This document shows, piece after piece, positions 34,541 to 46,594 of a stretch of 64,000 nt of DNA. The notes under the pieces are model-generated. The model was not told the DNA's origin, ran no database searches, and was given only the letters and a program-made list of their open reading frames with translations. This DNA comes from Turnera subulata. Its lineage: Eukaryota > Streptophyta > Magnoliopsida > Malpighiales > Passifloraceae. Made by a program: the position numbers and the translations under genes. The DNA lies in contig JAKUCV010001784.1 of assembly GCA_028386065.3 (NCBI GenBank), positions 62,001-126,000 of the forward strand, given 5' to 3'. Numbering within the stretch: position 1 is the first letter of the stretch; each line of letters opens with the position of its first letter.

Positions 34541-34834
34541 AAACTCTATCTTTCTTAATCTCTTTAGAAAGAGATTAAGAAAGAGCTGGATCACTCTCTT
34601 CGTGGTAGCGTTACATACCACAAAGTCCCATCTACAACAATCAGCATCCTCCAAACTTGCCAAAGCCTCGCCACTTGGGGGGTTGATCCAAGCTTTGATC
34701 TGCAGAAGAGCATCCCTTTCTTCCTTCAAACATCCGTAACAACAATAGTTGAGTAAAAATAATAATATCAGCACTATCCACCCCTGCAGTGGCCTCCTCA
34801 TCTTAAAGAACACGGAAGATTTAGTCAATAACAA

Positions 34835-35400
34835 GTAGAAGAATAATCTTCCCTGCGCTGCTACACTGGAAATCTCTCTCTCCTATTGGCTTCTTTTCAT
34901 TACTTCTTTCTTAATCAATTTTTCAGATTATTTCCTGACTTGGAAGGTCCACATTTATGGAGTCAACTGACATGTACAAGTCAGTCAAGATAAGAGCTTA
35001 TCATAAACAATAAAAGAAAAACGAATGGTCTCAATTTGTTGACCATATATGAGTTGAATCACAACATAAATTTCTAAGGGGTTTCATTCAATACTGTAGG
35101 CCTAGAAAAAATCTAAGAGGGAAGTAAAATAGCTTTTGTAACTAACCCATGGAGATGACTCCGAGTGTTGCAATGGGAGGAAGTTCATGTGGTAATATTT
35201 ACAGATTTATTAATCAACCACAGCTGTGGGCCTAAACTATTACAAACAACACAATTTTCATGCATATCCTGATATCTCCTGAATCTCAAAACCTCTATTA
35301 TTATACACACATATTTGCATAACCTGATAAACATTAGGTACAAGTGTTTATAATATAGTACAAAGTACAGACTGAAGTCGAGACACAGCAAAACATACTC
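34835..35400. other. Spacer between RLP-B and RLP-C
   Basis: There is no gene. The first 250 bp resemble the upstream flank of RLP-C and RLP-D (caagtcagtcaagata-type text at about 34977 and 39135). The remainder resembles RLP 3' flank, so the spacer joins two units. Confidence 0.5.
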
Positions 35401-38400
35401 TCAGCTTCCACTACGACCATAAAGAACTTGACAAAGCTTATGAACACTGTCCACCAAGAAGTAGTAGCAAGTGGTAATGAACATCTCTATGAAGTAAAAC
35501 CAAAGGCGTCGCCAGTATGGATTTATGCAGAGCACAGTTGCTATGGTTACCACCACAGTCGTGTAAGCTAACCCAAAGCTAATGCAGAAAGCTCCCATGT
35601 CCATAAACGCTTCACCTTCTCGGCTGTCGTTGGAATCATCAGGCCCCAATGGAATCTGTGCCTTTCCGATACAATTCTTCTGCAAGGGAGGTCCACAGAG
35701 TAGAGGATTGCCCTCGTAACTGGTTTGGTCAAAAGTTCCGAATTGGCCTATCATCTCTGGTGTTTTACCTGACAATTTGTTGTCTGCCACACTAAACACG
35801 GCCAAAAAGTTGAGTTGTGTTAGTTGATGGGGAATTTCACCACTCAGGCCATTGTGAGAAAGATCCAAACTCTCTATCTGCTCCAATTTGGAGAATGTTG
35901 AGGGGATTGCACCGGTGAGGTTGTTATGTGACAGGTTTAGTGCACGCAGGCCTTGGATATTTCCAATTTCTGGTGGAATTTCGCCTGTGAATCTGTTGCA
36001 AGAGAGATCTACACCTGACATGTAGTTGAGGATGGAATCCTTGTAACTGTAGTAAGTCCTTTTCGTTGTGAATTCTATGGCTTCTTCAACCCTGATCACT
36101 GGCCACATTGTCCTGTAAACAAGAAACTGACCTTCTAGTGGCAACTGTTGTCCGCCAATGGACAAAAATTCTATCTGCTGTTCCTTGGAGAATGTACTTG
36201 TCACAGCTTCATTTTTGTTCCAAATGTACGTAGAGTTTATGTTGCTCAAACATGACGGCAGTCGACCAGAAAGCATGTTTTGTGAAAGATCCAATATGCT
36301 CAGTTGCGTTAACAAGCATAACTCCACAGGTAAATCGCCATCAAAAGTATTACCCTTGAGAAGAAGAACACTCAGTTTTGATAGGCTGTTAATCCAATTT
36401 GGGATTCTGCCGGCTAACTTGTTCTCTCGAAGATCCAACGTAACCAGGTTGGAGCAATTGTAGAATGCATACCTCAATGGACCACTGAATTTATTCTGGG
36501 ACAAATGAACATGAGATATCCCTTGCAAGTTGGTGAAGGATGCTAAAGAGCCAGAGAGGTTGTTTTCAGAGAGGTCTAGGAACTCAAGCCAATCCAGATT
36601 AAAGATTTCATCCGGAATGGATCCCTTGAAATGATTCTTTGAAAAATCAATTGCATCTAAGGATGACACATTGCCTAACCATCTTGGAAGCATGCCTGAG
36701 AAATGATTGTTGCCGAGATCCAACAATGCGGGAGAAAATTGTCGAGACAAACTATTAGGAATGTGTCCGAAGAAGGTGTTGTTGTCTAGGAAGATGTATA
36801 ACAGTTTGGTTTGATTGAACAATGTGGGAGATATCTGTTCTTCAAAATTGTTGTTTGACAGCTTGAGAAACCATAAAGAAGAGCCAATTGAAGGAAAGAA
36901 CTCGAAAAAACCGGAAGACAATTTATTGTTTGACATATCTAGATATGCTAAATAACTCATATTCTCAAAGCACCGCGGAATACCACCGGTGAGACGGTTG
37001 TCAGCAATCATCAAGCCCACCAAATTTGGGAAGATGGAACACATAGTTTTGAGCATTTGACCATCCATATAGTTGGAAGACAAATCAATTGTTGAAAGGT
37101 TAGATACAGTATAATTCAACTGCAAGGGGCCTCTTACCAGGCCATTGTTTTTCAGGTATAATTGTTTTAACCTTGTGTTGTTCTGAACCAGCCAATAAGG
37201 GAACTGTCCACCAAAGTTGTTGTCTGACAGATCAAGAACTCTCAAGTCATGCTGGAGGTACAGGAAGTAGGGATAGTCTGGCTTTCCTGTTTCTGATGTA
37301 CAGTTTGACATGCTCAAGAAATTTAATTGGAAAACTGAAGCTGATGAAATCTGCAGGTTCGGTTCAGTGATCAATTCGTTATGGTCGCAAGAAATGAGCT
37401 TGAGCTTGGAATGGTTGGAAAATGATGCAAACGAAGTTGGGACTCGAAATTGGTTACTTGAAAATGAGAGGTATTCAAGTGACATGAGATCAACAAGAGG
37501 ACTAGATGCAATGTTCCCCGTGAATTGATTGGAAGAGAGATCCATTAACAGAAGAGATGACAAGTTTCTCATGCAAGGCGGTAGTACGCCAACTAGTTCA
37601 TTGCCAGAAAGATATAGCTGTTCCAAGTTCCTGAGTTCACACCAGCCTGCAGAATGATTCATGTTCAGCTCAGGAAACAGCAACTACCTCAATGATATAT
37701 AGTGCTGTTCGACTGATAATGAGATTGTGCATTTACCTACATTGGGCAAGGTGCCACTGAGTTTACATTGGTTTAATGACAAAATCTTAAGACTCCATAG
37801 TGCTTGCATGTTTAGTAGAAGGCTTCTAGGTATGTACGTGTAATCTAGGAACAATTCTTCCAGATTGGTCAAATTGTAGAATTCTGTAAATAGAGAAAGT
37901 TAAATATTATTCAGACTTTTATATCATGATCGAACTGATAGAAATACATATCTACGATACTGAAGCAAGAGCATACCTTGAGGGACCTGATCAACAACTG
38001 TTTGGGAACTACCCTGGAAAGAGAGGGTCTTAAGGGATGGCAACCCACCCACAGATTTTAGAAGAATGCTGCTATCAATGCTGGTGGCATCAAGATTTAT
38101 GGACTTCAACATACGCAAACCAATTATATCTGGTATTGAAAAGATAGAAATCAACAAGTAATATGATATGCAATAGATAACAGTAATGGTAAAATTCTTT
38201 TCTAGCCGTTGGTATAAAATTCTGCTAATAGAAGTGAGTACCTCTTGGACTGATGAAGTTTTTTAGTCTCCAGTTAAAGCCCAGATCCAGCTTCTCTAAG
38301 TTGCTCAAAGAACCTAAATCTGGAGGGAAAGAATTATTGAATGTTGCATCATATTTTTTCCAGGAAAGAAAGAAAAGAGGCAGTACTTCACCATTAATAT

Positions 38401-39013
38401 GGACCGATCCCGTTAATGAATTGTCGGCTATATTTAGGGACCTGAGTGATGAAGCTCCTCGCAGAATTGATAGAGTGCTGTCATTGAAATTATTCCATGA
38501 CAGGTCTAGGATTTCAAGATTCCTCAAGTCTAATGACAGGGCTCCTGTTCCTGCCACCAGAAGTACATGCAAATGTATAAAGTAAAGCAACCAAACTAAT
38601 GGATTCACAAGAACAAGGTACTATGGAATTGATAGGAAACCAAGAACAGGAGATAGGAAACCTTGCAGGCAGCAAAATAACTGATTCCCACTCAAGTCAA
38701 GGCTCCTCAGTTCTTTCAGATTCCGAAACAAGGAAGTATTCAGATATAAATCACCCAGTTTCCAATCCCTTGTGCTGCCAAGGGAGAGTTGGATCACTCG
38801 CTTTGTGGTGGTGTTACATTCCACAAAGTCCCATTTACAACAGTCAGCATCCTCCTCGTTTTCCACCCAGCTTGACAAAGCCTGGCCACTTGGGTTGATC
38901 CAAGCTTTGATCTGCAGAAGAGCATCCCTTTCTTCCTTCAAACATCCATAACAACAATAGTTGAGTAAAAATAATAATATCAGCACTATCCACCCCTGCA
39001 GTGGCCTCCTCAT
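35401..39013 (-). CDS. RLP-C: LRR receptor-like protein, intact six-exon gene
   Basis: Cell-surface LRR receptor-like protein, kinase-less. My exons are 39013-38662, 38550-38392, 38319-38242, 38129-37977, 37883-37737 and 37646-35401. All are GT-AG and phase 1, giving 1044 codons with no stop. Exon 1 is exactly as long as in RLP-A (352 nt). It has a signal peptide ([19 protein letters not shown]), an LRR cap ([11 protein letters not shown]...CCKW), LRRs, an island with the Kx5Y motif KDSILNY, final LRRs ([16 protein letters not shown]), an acidic juxtamembrane stretch, a membrane helix ([19 protein letters not shown]) and a tail ending YGRSGS. An in-frame ATG 12 nt upstream (MFFK) is possible, but the RLP-A comparison favours 39013. 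Introns are short and uninvaded. It differs from RLP-A across the LRRs, suggesting different ligand specificity. Confidence 0.93.
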
Positions 39014-39663
39014 CTTAAAGAACAAGGAAGACTTTAGTTAATAATAAGTATAAGAACAATCTTCCCTGGGCTGCTACACTGGAGTTCTGGCACGGCTTGG
39101 AAGGTCCACATTTATGGGAGTCAACAACTTTACAAGTCAGTCAAGATAGGAGCTTATCATAAACAATAAAAGAAAAATGAATGGTCTGAATTTGTTAACC
39201 ATATATGAGTTGATTTCGTCTCGTAACAAGTGGCAAACATTTTCAATCATAACATAAATTTCTAAGGGGTTTCAGTCAATTCTGTATGCCTAGAAAAATC
39301 GAAGAGGGAAGTGAAATAGCTTTTCTGACTAACCCATGGAGATGACTTTCAGTGTTGCAATGGGAGGAAGTTCATCACCACTGTGGGCCTAACCTGTTTC
39401 TCCAGGTTTCTTGAGTTCCCACCATGATATTGATATGTGCTATTTGCAAAGAGACGACATACCTACCCCTAGGCTCTAACGCAGGTAAGTACTTTTCGTT
39501 CCCATTTCCCTCTTACTATCTTTGATAAACATTAGGTACAAGTTTTTATAACGCACGGATACTTTGCTGATGTGGGTCTGAAATACAAACTGAATTATTA
39601 CACAAAACACATAATATTGTACAAAGTACAAACTGAAGTAGAGACACAGAAAAACAAACTCTC
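39014..39663. promoter_or_regulatory. Promoter side of RLP-C and 3' flank of RLP-D
   Basis: A 650-bp spacer without a gene. The part next to RLP-C (39026-39330) resembles 34840-35110 upstream of RLP-B. The part near 39395-39550 is the common RLP 3' flank. No specific regulatory element was assigned. Confidence 0.5.
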
Positions 39664-42600
39664 TCAGTTTCTAGGACGACCATAAAGAACTTGACAGAGC
39701 TTATGAACACGGTCCACCACAAAGTGGTAGCAGGTGGTAATGAACATCTCAATGAAGTAAAACCAAGCGCGTCGCCAATATGGATTTATGCAGAGGACAG
39801 CTGCAATCGTTGCCACTACAGTCGTGTAAGACAACCCTAAGCTTATGTAGAAAGCTCCCATGTCCATAAACCCATCATCTTCCCCACTGCAAATGGAATC
39901 ATCAGGCCCTGATGGTAGCTGTGGTTTTTCGAAACAATTCTTCTGCAATGGAGGTCCACAGAGAAGAGGATTGCCCTCATAACTGGTTTGGTCAAAAGTT
40001 CCAAATTGGTCTTTCAATTCTGGCGTTTTACCTGACAGGTTGTTATATGCCACACTAAACACTTCCAAAGAGTACAGTTGTGTTAGTTGCTGCGGGATTC
40101 CACCAGTCAGGCCACTGTGAGAAAGATCCAAACTCTCTATCTGTTCCAAATTGGAGAACGTTGAGGGGATCGATCCGGTGAGATTGTTGTGCGACAGTGC
40201 ACGCAGGCCTCGCATATTTCCAATTTCTGGCGGAATTTCACCTGTGAATCTGTTGCAAGAGAGATCTACACCTGACATGTAATTAAGGATGGAATCCTTG
40301 TAACTGTAGTAAGTTCCTTTCGTTGTGAATTCTACGACTTCTTCAAGGTTGATGAATGGCCACTCTCGTTGTACCAACTGCTGTGTGTCTAGAGACAACG
40401 ATGAGGCTCCTTCGTAGTCCGAATCTAGACTAGCGGGCAGATCTCCAAACGGGTCTCGTTCGTCGTCCAGATCTAGACTAACAGTCAGATCTCCATTTTT
40501 AATCCAAACAGCCGTAGAGTTTATGTTGCTCAAACATGAGGGAATGCGACCAGAGAACATGTTTTGTGAAAGATCCAATATGCTCAGTTGCTTTAACAAG
40601 CATAACTCCAGTGGAAGATCACCATCCAAACTGTTTCATTTGAGAAGAAGAATGCTCAATTGTGATAGGCTGTTAATCCAATTTGGAATTGGACCTGTTA
40701 ACTTGTTCTCTCCAAGATTTAGTGTAATCAGGGTGGAGCTGCTATAGAATGCGTATTTCAATGGACCACTTAATTGGTTGTGGTACAAATGAACATGAGA
40801 TATCCTTGAGAAGTTGGTGCAGGATGGTATAGAGCCAGAGAGGTTGTTTTCAGAGAGGTCAAGAAACTCAAGCCAATACAGATTGCAAATTTCTCCGGGA
40901 ATGGAACCCTCGAAATGATTCTTTGAAAAATCAATATCTTCAAGAGATGACGAATTGCTTAACGATCTTGGAAGCGTCCCTGAGAAACGGTTGGTGCTGA
41001 TATCCAACAAAAAGAAGGGAGAGGATTCTGCAAAGCCATCTGGAAACTGTCCATAGAAGTTGTTGTTGTCTAGGTAGATATATTGCAATTCCGTTTGGTT
41101 GAAAAATGTGGCAGGTATCTGGCCTTCGAAATTGTTGTTTGACAGCTTAAGAAACCATAAATAAGAGCCGAACCGAGGCCACAACTGGAAAGGGGCGGAA
41201 GACAGATTATTGTTTGACACATCTAAATGTGTTATTCCAGTTATATTCTCAAAGCAGGGCGGAATACCACCACTGAGACCGTTGTCAGCAATCAACAAGT
41301 TATTCAACCTTGGGAAGATGGAACATATAGGTTTCAGGGTTTGCCCATGCATATTGTTTGAAGATAAAATCAATTGTTGAAAGGTTAGATGCAGGATAAT
41401 CCAACTGCATGGTGCCTTCAAGGGCATTGTTTTTCAGGTATAATCGTTCTAACCCTGTGTTGTTCTCAACCAACCAATTTGGGAACTGTCCACCAAAGTT
41501 GTTGTCTGACAGATCAATAAGTCTCAAGCCGTGTTGGAAGTGCAGGAAGTAGGGATATTCTCACTTTCCTGTTTCTGACGTACAGTTTGACATGCTGAAG
41601 AAGTTTAATTGGAAACCTGGAGCTGATGAAGTCTGGAGGAGGTTTGGCTCCAGTATCAGTTCGTCATTGTCACAGGTCATGTGCTTGAGGTTGGAATGGT
41701 TGTAAAATGATGCAAACGAAGTTGGTACTCGAAATTGGTTGCTTGAAAATGAGAGGTACTGAAGTGAGATGAGGTCACTAAGAGGACTAGAAGAAATATT
41801 CCCCGTGAATTGATTGGACGAGAGATCCATTACCAGAAGAAGAGATGACAAGTTCCTCATACAAAGCGGTAGTACGCCAACTAGCTCATTACCAGAAAGA
41901 TATAGCTGCTCCAATTGCCTGAGTTCACACCAACCTGTAGAGTAATTCATGTTCAGTTGAAGGAACGGCAACTACCTCAATGATATAATTCCGTTGGAGT
42001 GATAATGAGAATGCGAATTTACCTACATCCGGTAGAGTGCCATTGAGATTACATCTGTTTAATGACAAAATCTTAAGACTGGATAATGCTCCTATGTTCA
42101 GAAGAAAGCTTCTAGGTAAATTGGTGTCATCTAGCAACAATTCTTCCAGACTGGTCAAATTGTGGAATTCTGTAACAAGAGAATTTATGCTTTAGATTTT
42201 TATATCATGATCGAAGTGATAGAAATACATAGGCAATAACAATATCTATGATACACAGCTGTTTCGAGAATATACTTGAAGAAAAGAAATGGCAACCCAC
42301 CGGCTGATTTTAGCAGAATGCTCCCATCATTGCTGGTGCTACCCAGATTTAAGAACTACAACTTGCGGAAACTAATAATATCTGGTAGTCAAAAGATTAA
42401 AATCAATAAGTGGTATGATATGCAATACATAAGTGTGATGGTAAAACTCTATTATCACAACTCAAGTGCATGTCTAGTGGAGTGTTTAGTGCTCTATGTT
42501 TCCACAAGACTAGAAGTTTTGATTATGACAAACAGAAAATCACAACTCAAGTGCGTACCTCCTGGACTGATGAAGTTTTTTAGTTCAGTGTTATAGCTCA

Positions 42601-43454
42601 TGTCCAGGTTCTCTAAGTTGCTAAAAGAACCTAAATCTGGACAGGAAGAACTAAACTATTTAATGTTGAATAGGCAGAGTATCATATTTTTTCTAGCAAA
42701 ATTAAGAAGGGAATACATTAAAGAAAGTATTTAATGTTGAACTATAGCAACAAAATGTTTGCTTCACCAAAAGCATTCTATTTTACGGTATGTACTTTAC
42801 CATTAATATGGACCAGTCCCGTCAATGAATTCTCGCCCATATTTAGGGACCTAAGCGATGGAGCTCCTCGTAGAAGCGGTAGAATGCTGTCATTCAAATG
42901 ATTCCCATACAGCTTTAGGACCTCCAGATACTCTAATGTCAAAGCTCTTGTTCCTGCCACCGACGTATGCAAATATACAAAGTAATCCGAGGTAAATACT
43001 CATCATATACATACATGTAAAGCAATGCAAATATATATATATATTGAATTAAGCGTCTACATATGTATCTACAGGAATAAGAGATAGAACCTTGCAGGCA
43101 GCAAACTAACTGATTCAATTCCAAGTCAAGATGCGTCAATTCTTTAAAATTCAGAAACAATGTAGTGTTCAGATACAAATCACCAAGCTTCCTATCCCTT
43201 ATGCCGCCTAGAGAGAGTTTGATCACTCTTGTTGTTGTGGTGTTACATTCCACCAACCACCACATACAGCAATCAGCATTCTCATTGTTGTCCACCCAGC
43301 TTGACAAAAAATCACTGCTATTTTGGGGGTCGATCCATGCTTTGATCTGCAGGAGAGCATCCTTTTCTTCCTTCAAACATCCATAACAACCACAGTACGT
43401 CCAGTTTAGTAAAAATAATAATATCAACAATATCCACTCCTGCACTGGCCTCAT
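39664..43454 (-). pseudogene. RLP-D: LRR receptor-like pseudogene, full length with several lesions
   Basis: All six exons can be placed: 43454-43091, 42953-42801, 42636-42559, about 42381-42290, 42169-42023 and 41934-39664. Lesions are as follows. In exon 4 a TAG follows DIISFRKL, and the second half and donor site are lost. In exon 6 an in-frame TGA follows SETGK (41561), a frameshift occurs near 41370, and a TGA follows LSILLLK (40636). An N-L pair is also missing in [11 protein letters not shown]. The signal peptide, LRR cap, Kx5Y motif (KDSILNY), membrane helix and tail are recognisable. Its island insert (about 40505-40395) contains repeated acidic LDSD/LDLDDERD-type residues not seen in RLP-A or RLP-C. 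Confidence 0.9.
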
Positions 43455-44614
43455 CTTAAAAAAAAAAAAAAAAAAAAGGACTAGCCCTCCAATCTGCCCT
43501 GCTATATCTTGCCAAGCTTGGCCACCTTTTCTTTTATAGCCCTCCTAGGCAAGGGAATGATTGCTTTATAATACTGTAAAAGTCATCATCATCAACTAGC
43601 CATGCAGGGTAATTTTTTAATCAACCCACGTATGAGTACTGACCTTTTCCACACACTGTAAAACCATAGAACTTTGACTACTGACCAATTCCATTTTGGA
43701 GAAGCTAATTAGCCAGTATTCATCTCAAAATAATTTATCCAGGGAAGGTTAAAGCCTCTTTTCCCGATTGAGATAACACATGGTGAAGGGTTTGGACATG
43801 TTCGTTTAAGTTTGGTAAAGTGAAGAGTACTACTACCAGATCCTAGGAATTTTAAGAGTAATCGGTTAGATTTTTTTAATTATATTAGGTTTAATCTTAT
43901 ACAATGGCTTATCTAATTCCCTTATTTACAGATTACAGATATATAGAGATGATTTATTCTATCACGTATATACCCTGGTTAAGATATCCTTGGTGCATGA
44001 TTACTTGAAATCTTAATTATTCCTTGATTTTGTATTCTATGGCTATCTACCTAACATTCTTCCGACAATATGGTATCTCTCCATTGTATTTGCTTCTTTC
44101 CAATACGTATTCCTTTGCATCTTTTTGTTTGACTTTCAAATATGTATCCTAATCAGTAATCAATTATAGTAAATTTATCCTGGACCAATTGTTTTGCTAT
44201 GTTACTATCAGTAATACCTTGACTGCCCTGGATGTAATTGTTTGAACTGAGTTCATGGCCTAGATATATATATTTCTTAACTCTTTTTTTTATGACACTG
44301 GAAATCTCTCCCTCGTATTGGCTTTTTAATTTCTTTGTTATTTCTCAGTTTTTTTAGACTATTTACTATATCTGTACTTGTAGCAGTTTGAAGGTCTATA
44401 TTTATCTAGTCAACTTTTCCAAACTTACACGAAAACATTTATGAAAAAAAAAATGGAACGGCGAAGTCAGTAAAAATATGAGCTCGACGTAAACAATAAA
44501 AGAAAAGGAATCATCTCAGCTTACGAAAACATTTAGAAAGTTTATACAACTACCCAATTTTGAAAGGGCGTGATGATACGTAGTCACTTCCTCAAAACAT
44601 CTTTAAACCATTCC
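43455..44614. promoter_or_regulatory. Upstream region of RLP-D
   Basis: There is no gene. A 19-base A run lies at about 43460-43478, just before the start codon region. The segment matches 11570-11960 and 12230-12490 upstream of RLP-A. It is the ancestral RLP 5' flank. Confidence 0.5.
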
Positions 44615-45076
44615 GGGTTTTCGGATTTTTTGGGCCCCTATGTTTAGTGGTTTGGCCAATTTGGTACCCCGACATTTTTTTTGGCCGGGCATATACCCCG
44701 AGATTGCATGGGCAGGCCAAACGTATACCCCTGGTCAGGCACCTGCTGACGTGGAGGCTGCCCGGGGTATTTACGCGTGTTACTGTAGCAAAACGACGTC
44801 ATTTTAGAGGAATGGCTTTGAGTGAAGTGGGCCCCACTAAGTCACCTGTGTCCGACGTGGCATGAAACGGTGTCGTTTTCTCACTTAAAACGACGTCATT
44901 TTGCTACAGTAACACGCGCGAATACCCGGGCAGCCTCCACGTCAGCAGGTGCCTACCAGGGGTATGCGTTTGGCCTGCCCATGCAATCTCGAGGTACATG
45001 CCCGGCCAAAAAAAAATGTCGGGGTACCAAATTGGCCAAACCACTAAACATGGGGGCCCAAAAAACCCAAAAACCC
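44615..45076. mobile_element. TIR element (462 bp) with 9-bp target duplication
   Basis: AACCATTCC occurs at 44606-44614 and 45077-45085. Between them the two halves are almost a complete inverted repeat of about 200 bp: GGGCCCCTATGTTTAGTGG on the left mirrors CCACTAAACATGGGGGCCC on the right. Inner blocks such as TGCTGACGTGGAGGCTGCCC and AAAACGACGTCATTTT also mirror. No protein is encoded. Length and duplication size suggest a Mutator-type MITE or foldback element. Confidence 0.8.
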
Positions 45077-46594
45077 AACCATTCCCATATATCATAGAAA
45101 GAATCATCAGCTTTTTGCTTAAAGGTTATGATATCGTTTCTGAGCTTTATTGCCTTAATTAGTTAATTACTCAGTGACTTGGAGGGAAAATGCTTCGGGC
45201 AACTGAGAAGTCAGCAAAGCCTTTGTTTGTTTTATCTCTTAGCATGAAAGCGAACAAACACAACTAAAAATTTTGATCATACACGAATATATTCCTAGTC
45301 ACATGTTTTTTTTTTTTTGGCGCGTGGAAGGTAAAATTAAATCAATCGATGAGCGTAGCTAGAAACTGTAGTTAATTGTACAATTTCATCATTAAGCCTT
45401 AGAATTGTACAAAGGCCCAACTTCAAATAGTAAACTCCATCATCAGGCTCTTAAGGAGATTTGTCTAGGAAGCTTTCAAATGCAAATTTAGACGAAACAT
45501 TGTTACCAACAGAGCAAGGTCTTATTCGTCGCATTTCAGTGTTGAGTTGAGTTTTGGCTTCCACCACACCAGAATCTCCCTGGAACCAGCTGATCAATCA
45601 TCAAATTAAACATAACCTTCAATTCTCCTTCCTTCCTGTTCCTGGAGCATGAGGTTGAACAAACCCCGCATGTCAGTGATTTAATTTGTTGGTTCAACTC
45701 TTGATTCTATCCGATTTTATTCAAATCTTGATTTTACCAACGGTTTCACTCAATTTTCATATATAAAATCGTAAAACCCTAAAAACGTAAGAGTCAAAAC
45801 GCATTTTTAATAGCCTTGGTTGGGACAATTAACTAGGAAAATGCACTGGTGGTTGATTACTAAAATGGCAAGAGAATTTCAAACTTATATTATGTTGACC
45901 AAGCCCAAACATCGGATCGAACCCATCAAAGCCCAAGTTAATTGACTAGATACCGCTTGATCAGTGATTTGGTTATTATGATTGGTAACTGTTTACCCTT
46001 TTAAAAATGTAGATTCCCATTAGACATACCACTAATTTTTCCTCTTCTTTCACACTGCTCTATCCCTTGTGCAAATAGATAGGCAGATTGCAGGCGATGC
46101 CACTCCAAGCTTTGCAATGCCAGGGGGGCAGTTCAAACTTGTTTGTCCAAAGTGTCATGATATGTGCTACCTCTATCGCAGGTAACTTTTTCGTCTGTAT
46201 TTCAGTATTATTCTCTTTGCATGATGTGACGATTCTTTTATTTAACCAACTTGTGTTGCTCTTAATGGAGAAGAGCTAGGGTTCCTTAAATATCAAGTAG
46301 GATTCAAATCATAATGATTTGAAAGTTGGTAGGGTGAATACTGCCTAATTAGTCCTAGAGAGATTAGCCATGTATTGATAGAAATCCCTCTTCTAGTATA
46401 AAAAAGGAATAAGAGTTACATGACTAATCTTTTAGTGAGTCGTGAGTTGAAATCTTTTAGTGTTGTACATTGACAAAAACTGTTGTTTTTAACGTGGGAA
46501 AGCCACACCAAGATCGTGGCTGCGATTATATATACATATTTGCATGACACTTCCAATAGATACATCCTGAACAATGTTGGTCTGAAAATTCAAA
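45077..46594. repeat. Flanks of a deleted kelch-gene copy and RLP-E 3' flank
   Basis: The sequence 45245-45375 (cacaactaaaaattttgatc...gctagaaactgtagttaatt) matches the 3' flank of the kelch-like gene at 53465-53590. The sequence 45465-45560 (tgtctaggaagctttcaaatg...) matches its 5' flank at 55238-55350. The gene itself, about 1.6 kb, is missing between them. The sequence 45895-46260 is the common RLP 3' flank. No intact gene is present. Confidence 0.65.

Larger units (their letters stand above)
27436..34801 (-). pseudogene. RLP-B: LRR receptor-like pseudogene, broken by Copia-2 and a TRIM-like element
   Basis: Three pieces remain. Exon 1 (34801 to about 34545) encodes the signal peptide and LRR cap ([30 protein letters not shown]), then loses its frame. 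The second piece, 33637-33200, encodes the island (KDSILNL, where RLP-A has KDSILNY, so the Kx5Y tyrosine is lost) and the following LRRs. The third, 27833-27436, encodes the terminal LRR, membrane helix and tail, with a frameshift near 27645. Copia-2 separates the last two pieces with target duplication CCAAT. A TRIM-like element and a deletion removed exons 2-5 and most of exon 6. It cannot encode a receptor. Confidence 0.88.

Noticed and set aside
44647..45107. Overlapping 67-91 codon frames on both strands
   Set aside because: They mirror each other because the region is an inverted repeat. They are shadows of the TIR element.
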